From: Chitinivibrionales bacterium
Lineage (GTDB): Bacteria > Fibrobacterota > Chitinivibrionia > Chitinivibrionales > JANQEN01
Assembly (NCBI GenBank): GCA_030593665.1
Contig: JAUVGS010000047.1
Location: 1 to 9,143, forward strand
DNA length: 9,143 nucleotides
Reading direction: 5' to 3'
The stretch's first letter is position 1; every line of letters begins with the position of its first letter. The translations under genes and the position numbers were made by a program. Below, one piece after another: positions 5,932-9,143 of this stretch. The notes under the pieces were generated by a model, which was given only the letters and a program-made list of their open reading frames with translations, was not told the DNA's origin and made no database searches.

Positions 5932-7388
5932 CGTTTTGCTTTTGGCAGCGTGATAACGGTTTCCAGAATTTTTTGCTGTAATACCCAGTGTGAGTATTGT
6001 GATTTCTTTTTATTGGTAACCAGTATTGCAAAAACATAGGTTTTTCGGGGAAGCTGCACATATCCGGCAAGGTTACTCACCCCTCTACTGTTCAACGTTC
6101 CGGTTTTTGCACGGATGATACCTTTTAGTGGCGAGTTTTTAAATCTGCTTTCCAGTGTTCCGTCAACTCCTGCAACGGAGAGCGCAGAGATAAATTCCGG
6201 AGCATAGTTTTTTTTAAACCAGACATATTCAAGAAGATTGATAATGTGGCGCGGACTTACCCGGTTGCCGCCACCCATACCCGAGCCATTCTTTACCACC
6301 GGTGATGATTGTGTTTTATATCGCAGGAATTTCTTTTTCTTCCACCAGTGAGTAATAACGCGGGACCCGCTGAGCCATGAGCCGGGGATAGAATCAAATT
6401 CTGAAGCAACCGTTTTAAAGACCATCTCAGCAGCAAAGTTGCTTGAGTACTTGAACATATTGAATACAAATATCGGTAAAGGTTGTGAAGAGAAGGAATA
6501 AAATGGTTCTTTTGATTTCAAGGTATCAGGAATTTTTTCATGACGGACATCGCCGTTGAATTGGATCCCGCATTCCTCAAAGAGCCCCTGGCATATCCAG
6601 CCAAAGCTTTCCCAGGTATTCCATACCTTTCTGAAAATGTATCGTGGCTTTTCGTTAAGCGCCATATCACCAAATACAAGTATAGCGGTTTTACCGTCCA
6701 TTATCTCAGTTTTTACCTGTAATCCGGAGGATGTACCTTCAGGCGAGGTCTTGGCTGTGGCAATTATTTTCACACCCTTCATCCGTGGGAATGGGGTAAT
6801 ATGGATTGGTGCGCCAACGGTATTTGCCGGGGCCACATGTACCGCGACCGTATTAAAATTTGCTGACAGGGCTGCTATGGGAGCATCATACGCCCGGCTC
6901 GACTTATCTTCACCAAAACCGGGACCGTTAATGTCGCTGTCAAAATAGGAGTCGTCGAGGATACAATCGCCCTTTATTTTCTTAATACCGCAGTGGGTAA
7001 GGTGCTGGACAAAAAGCCACATCCGTTCAGCGAGAAAACCGGGATCACCACCACCCCTGATATACAGGTTACCCCAAACCACGCCGGAATCACGGTCAAA
7101 CGAACTGTCGATAAACACATCCGTTTTAAACGTGTACTGAATACCGAGCATATCTAAAGCTGCGGCACCGGTAATCAGCTTCATAACAGAGGCAGGATTG
7201 AATAAAGAGTCATGATTCAAACCAACACACAGGGAATCTTTACCGATTTCCTTGATAAGGACACCCACGGCTTTCTTTGCATAATTACGGTCGCGGATCA
7301 GTTGTTCAACCTGCGTTTGAAATGATTGCGCATTGAGCATCAGGCAGACAGTAAACACTGTCATGAACATATACACATTTTTTTTCAT
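5910..7388 (-). CDS. dacB: D-alanyl-D-alanine carboxypeptidase/endopeptidase, PBP4 (DacB) family
   Basis: This periplasmic class C penicillin-binding protein removes terminal D-Ala or cuts D-Ala-mDAP crosslinks in peptidoglycan. From ATG 7388 it is 492 residues with a Sec signal (MKKNVYMFMTVFTVCLMLNA, cleavage before QS). In the longer numbering from ATG 7406, six residues more, all three active-site motifs are present: SVMK at 73-76 (nucleophile S73), SSN at 321-323 and KTG at 434-436. The inserted region between the first two motifs (GGGDP at 118-122, the DDSYFD segment, YDAPIAALSANFN at 173-185) is typical of PBP4. The inner ATG at 7388 is preferred because it begins the signal peptide directly and has a weak AGGG site upstream. 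The C-terminus carries an odd lysine/arginine-rich tail (KAKRKKAKKQ), which may bind the envelope or nucleic acid, or may be neutral. Confidence 0.94.
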   Translation of the reverse strand: MKKNVYMFMTVFTVCLMLNAQSFQTQVEQLIRDRNYAKKAVGVLIKEIGKDSLCVGLNHDSLFNPASVMKLITGAAALDMLGIQYTFKTDVFIDSSFDRDSGVVWGNLYIRGGGDPGFLAERMWLFVQHLTHCGIKKIKGDCILDDSYFDSDINGPGFGEDKSSRAYDAPIAALSANFNTVAVHVAPANTVGAPIHITPFPRMKGVKIIATAKTSPEGTSSGLQVKTEIMDGKTAILVFGDMALNEKPRYIFRKVWNTWESFGWICQGLFEECGIQFNGDVRHEKIPDTLKSKEPFYSFSSQPLPIFVFNMFKYSSNFAAEMVFKTVASEFDSIPGSWLSGSRVITHWWKKKKFLRYKTQSSPVVKNGSGMGGGNRVSPRHIINLLEYVWFKKNYAPEFISALSVAGVDGTLESRFKNSPLKGIIRAKTGTLNSRGVSNLAGYVQLPRKTYVFAILVTNKKKSQYSHWVLQQKILETVITLPKAKRKKAKKQ

Positions 7389-7452
7389 AAAAAAGTTACC
7401 CTGCATTTATATGCGAGCATTGTTATTTCTTAAATTTTCGTGTTTTTTAGTA

Positions 7453-7482
7453 TTGTCAAAATCTATTTTTTCCCATTATTAT
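7453..7482 (+). promoter_or_regulatory. Promoter for the 70-residue protein gene
   Basis: TTGTCA at 7453-7458 (5 of 6) and TATTAT at 7477-7482 (5 of 6) are separated by 18 bases and point to the gene at 7525. The same site read on the other strand gives TTGACA (7455-7460), which could serve as the -35 of dacB, although no good -10 was found for it. The two divergent promoters may overlap. Confidence 0.5.
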
Positions 7483-7524
7483 TGTCTGTGATTATTTACA
7501 CCGTCATTATCGGAGAACCATATA

Positions 7525-7737
7525 ATGCCAAAATATTCAGTTGTCTTTGTTACACCATCGGAAAAAATTCCTCTGAAACACCGAATTGTCGAAAGTAGTG
7601 ATCAGGAATCTGCACTGAAAATGTTTTTTATGGAAGAGATCATTGATTACTATACAGATGATGAGCAGGGGTTCTTTTATTTTAAACAGGATTTTTTTGA
7701 GCCAACAGATCCTTCCGGAAGTATTATACCCTGCTGA
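7525..7737 (+). CDS. Small acidic protein of unknown function
   Basis: This 70-residue protein, MPKYSVVFVTPSEKIPLKH..., has no signal peptide and no membrane segment. It seems to start with a beta strand (YSVVFVTP), followed by a polar segment and a helix (SDQESALKMFFMEEII), then an acidic aromatic-rich end with YYTDDEQGFFYFKQDFF. The shape strand-turn-helix-strand suggests a small alpha/beta cytosolic protein. The GGAGAA site at 7512-7517, seven bases from the ATG, and a good promoter upstream indicate a real gene. It is divergent from dacB and converges on nrdR. The function is not recognised. Confidence 0.72.
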   Translation: MPKYSVVFVTPSEKIPLKHRIVESSDQESALKMFFMEEIIDYYTDDEQGFFYFKQDFFEPTDPSGSIIPC

Positions 7738-7785
7738 TAAAATATTATAACGGTTCACCGGTTCAGGGTTCCCCGCCTTTTTCTG

Positions 7786-8250
7786 CTACCCTTGACCAAT
7801 TTTTGAATCAAGCCCTTTTACTTCGGAGACAAAGTCATCCGGGTCTTTGAATTTTCTGTAGACGGATGCAAAGCGTACATAGGCAACATCGTCGAGTTTC
7901 TGCAACTTATTCATAACCAACTGGCCTATTTCCAGTGAGTCAATTTCAGATTTGGACAATTTATCAATTTCATCCTCTATTCTGTCAACGATACTTTCGA
8001 TTTTTTTCATGCTGATAGGCCTCTTCTTGCAGGCCGACAAAATTCCCAGAAGCAGTTTTTGACGATCATAGGGCTCTCTTCGCTGGTCGTTTTTGACCAC
8101 CGTTAAAGGGAAGTTTTCAATATATTCATAGGTAGTAAACCGGTCGCCGCACTTTAAGCATTCACGACGGCGTCTTACCGCACGCCCCTCCTTACTGGAA
8201 CGTGAATCGACAACTTTATCCTGCTCGTATCCGCAAAAAGGACATTTCAT
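7786..8250 (-). CDS. nrdR: NrdR, transcriptional repressor of ribonucleotide reductase genes
   Basis: This is a full-length 154-residue NrdR. An N-terminal zinc ribbon with C3, C6 (MKCPFCGYEQDKVVDSR), C31 and C34 (ECLKCGDRFTTYE) is followed by an ATP-cone domain from about 47 to 136 (VVKNDQRREPYDRQKLLLGILSACKKRPI through DDVAYVRFASVYRKF). NrdR senses ATP/dATP through the cone and, in its dATP-loaded oligomeric state, binds paired NrdR boxes to repress nrd genes. AAAAGGGG about nine bases before the ATG is a fair ribosome site. No ribonucleotide reductase gene is in the window. Upstream, two spaced NrdR-box-like palindromes overlap a consensus -10, suggesting autoregulation. The family call is certain. 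Confidence 0.97.
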   Translation of the reverse strand: MKCPFCGYEQDKVVDSRSSKEGRAVRRRRECLKCGDRFTTYEYIENFPLTVVKNDQRREPYDRQKLLLGILSACKKRPISMKKIESIVDRIEDEIDKLSKSEIDSLEIGQLVMNKLQKLDDVAYVRFASVYRKFKDPDDFVSEVKGLDSKIGQG

Positions 8251-8340
8251 AGAGGCAAACCCCTTTTACCGTAATATATAATGATGAAAACTGTTTACAG
8301 ATTTTAGATTGTTTGAATAAATACTACAATAAAAACACGA

Positions 8341-8346
8341 ATTATA
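8341..8346 (-). promoter_or_regulatory. -10 element upstream of nrdR
   Basis: Read on the minus strand, this is a perfect TATAAT. A matching -35 is poor (TTTTTA at 8364-8369, spacer 17). Transcription would begin near 8334 and give nrdR a leader of about 84 bases. The first NrdR box overlaps this hexamer. A second -10-like word, TATATT on the minus strand (8273-8278), lies closer to nrdR and cannot be excluded. Confidence 0.5.
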
Positions 8347-8359
8347 CAATATATAGTAC
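8344..8359. promoter_or_regulatory. nrdR: NrdR box 1 (near consensus)
   Basis: The 16-mer ATACAATATATAGTAC matches the NrdR-box consensus acaCwAtATaTwGtgt at 13 of 16 positions, including all six of the most conserved ones (C4, A6, A8, T9, T11, G13). It overlaps the TATAAT box of the presumed nrdR promoter, so binding would block initiation. Confidence 0.72.
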
Positions 8360-8374
8360 ATTCTAAAAATAACA

Positions 8375-8390
8375 TACAATTATTTAGTGT
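8375..8390. promoter_or_regulatory. nrdR: NrdR box 2 (degenerate)
   Basis: TACAATTATTTAGTGT matches the NrdR-box consensus at 10 of 16 positions. Its right half (TTTAGTGT) is good; the left half looks shifted by one base. It starts 31 bases from box 1, leaving a 15-base gap, which is the usual three-turn spacing of paired NrdR boxes and is the main support for it. Confidence 0.55.
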
Positions 8391-8440
8391 ACAAGTAAAT
8401 TCGGAAGTTAAAATTTGAGGATCGGTAATAAAACCAGATG

Positions 8441-9143
8441 TCAGAAAGAGGTGGAAACAGAGAGGCCGATTTCTTTATCGGTATAGGAGTAATGCGGTTG
8501 CACATCAACCCTGGAGCGTTGTCCCCGCACGGTTTCGCTCTTTGATGCAATACGAACGTCAATAAAGGAGATTGCACGGTTGAGAATCATGCCGCCAAGG
8601 AAGAATGAGGAAATAATGTGAAACCGGGTTCCCGTTTTTCGTATTTCCCGGTAATGCTCCTGATATTCCTCGTGTTCCCAGTACCAGGTTTCATTTGGAT
8701 TTACATATTTCTCATCGTATTCTGCATTCAAATCCATCACATTGTTATAGTCAGCGGAGCTTAAAAAATATTTATTCCCGATAATTTTCCAGTATTCATT
8801 TTCAGGATTTTTTGTACACTTTGTATCTGCATACCGCCAGGCATAGCTTTGTGAATTTCTAAACCTTTTTCTTGAATAGCTTTCAGTAAAAACCATACCG
8901 AAAATTAGGAGAGCTTCGGTGGTAAAATAAGCAAATGCCCGTTCATTTTTCCCAAGGTATTGGTGGCCGAGTCCTGGCAGGAGAAGGGTGCTGAACATTG
9001 CAAGACGGGGTGATTTTTTCTGCCGGGACGACTCTTCCCTCTGTGCAAAGATATCAACCGTGTCTGTTGTAATGGTCTCTTCCACAACCACCTGCGCAAA
9101 GGAAGGAACCATTCCGCTCATGATTATCACAACAAGAAAACAT
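8441..9143 (-). CDS. DUF5683-like membrane protein, 5' end beyond the window
   Basis: The frame gives 229 residues from a GTG at 9130, but it stays open to the window edge (…CFLVV-IIMSGM). The upstream residues are hydrophobic and complete a signal peptide ending near SFAQ, so the real start lies outside. After a polar stretch with ITTDTVDIFAQREESSRQKKSPR comes LAMFSTLLLPGLGHQYLGKNERAFAYFTTEALLIFGMVF, a DUF5683-like pattern in which PGLGHQYLGK marks a turn between two membrane-associated segments. A variable middle rich in Y, N and E follows, then another hydrophobic segment (FHIISSFFLGGMILNRAISFIDV) and a polar strand-like end (VQPHYSYTDKEIGLSVSTSF). The function is unknown; a cell-envelope role is inferred. 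The gene lies upstream of nrdR on the same strand, with about 190 bases between them holding the NrdR boxes. Confidence 0.8.
   Translation of the reverse strand, partial: CFLVVIIMSGMVPSFAQVVVEETITTDTVDIFAQREESSRQKKSPRLAMFSTLLLPGLGHQYLGKNERAFAYFTTEALLIFGMVFTESYSRKRFRNSQSYAWRYADTKCTKNPENEYWKIIGNKYFLSSADYNNVMDLNAEYDEKYVNPNETWYWEHEEYQEHYREIRKTGTRFHIISSFFLGGMILNRAISFIDVRIASKSETVRGQRSRVDVQPHYSYTDKEIGLSVSTSF

Noticed and set aside
6556..6948. Plus-strand open frame of 130 codons inside dacB
   Set aside because: It is antisense to the conserved inserted region of DacB. No start signal or domain is visible.
7752..7785. Possible terminator hairpin between the 70-residue gene and nrdR
   Set aside because: The GGTTCACCGGTTCAGGG words form only short interrupted stems, and the T-run does not follow a stable stem. 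It fits better as another copy of the short repeats.

Overview
The window looks like a chromosomal stretch from a Gram-negative bacterium. It encodes exported and lipid-anchored proteins (two lipobox lipoproteins, a Sec-exported hydrolase and a periplasmic PBP4-type peptidase) and a DUF5683-like membrane protein. The HisA is of the eukaryotic type. Several genes have good Shine-Dalgarno sites (for example AAGGAGG), and sigma70-like hexamers (TTGACA, TATAAT) are visible, which argues against typical Bacteroidota. A Fibrobacterota/Chitinispirillia-like or related FCB-group organism would fit, but this is inference and no taxonomic marker settles it. There are no rRNA or tRNA genes, no insertion sequences and no CRISPR arrays.

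Layout. Positions 34-1356 (+) encode a fold-type I PLP aminotransferase whose last codons form a dense G-run tract. Positions 1448-2085 hold a compact vapBC toxin-antitoxin module with a double palindromic operator that runs into the antitoxin start codon. A secreted alpha/beta hydrolase (to 3202) directly follows or overlaps vapC. It converges on a small lipoprotein (3287-3862, -), with a 12-bp perfect hairpin between them that can terminate both strands. An orphan eukaryotic-type hisA (3956-4732, -) lies upstream of the lipoprotein gene. The 377-bp gap 4733-5109 contains no gene but holds several short 7-8 bp tandem repeats and, at its end, a promoter for a MORN-repeat lipoprotein (5110-5865, +). 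That gene converges on dacB (5910-7388, -), and a hairpin terminator overlaps the dacB stop codon. A divergent 70-codon conserved-looking small protein follows (7525-7737, +). Then come nrdR (7786-8250, -) and a DUF5683-like gene (8441 to the window edge, -), whose 5' end is cut off.

Functional links. The genes are mostly separate transcription units of housekeeping and envelope function, plus one accessory TA module. The most informative regulatory signal is in the nrdR upstream region. A perfect TATAAT box overlaps a near-consensus NrdR box, with a second weaker box starting exactly 31 bp away, the classic tandem NrdR spacing. This suggests that NrdR represses its own gene. No convincing previously undescribed multi-gene system is visible. 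The points most worth following are the nrdR operator, the SD-less (possibly leaderless) vapB, the G-run tract at the end of the aminotransferase gene, and the coupling of a secreted hydrolase to vapBC.
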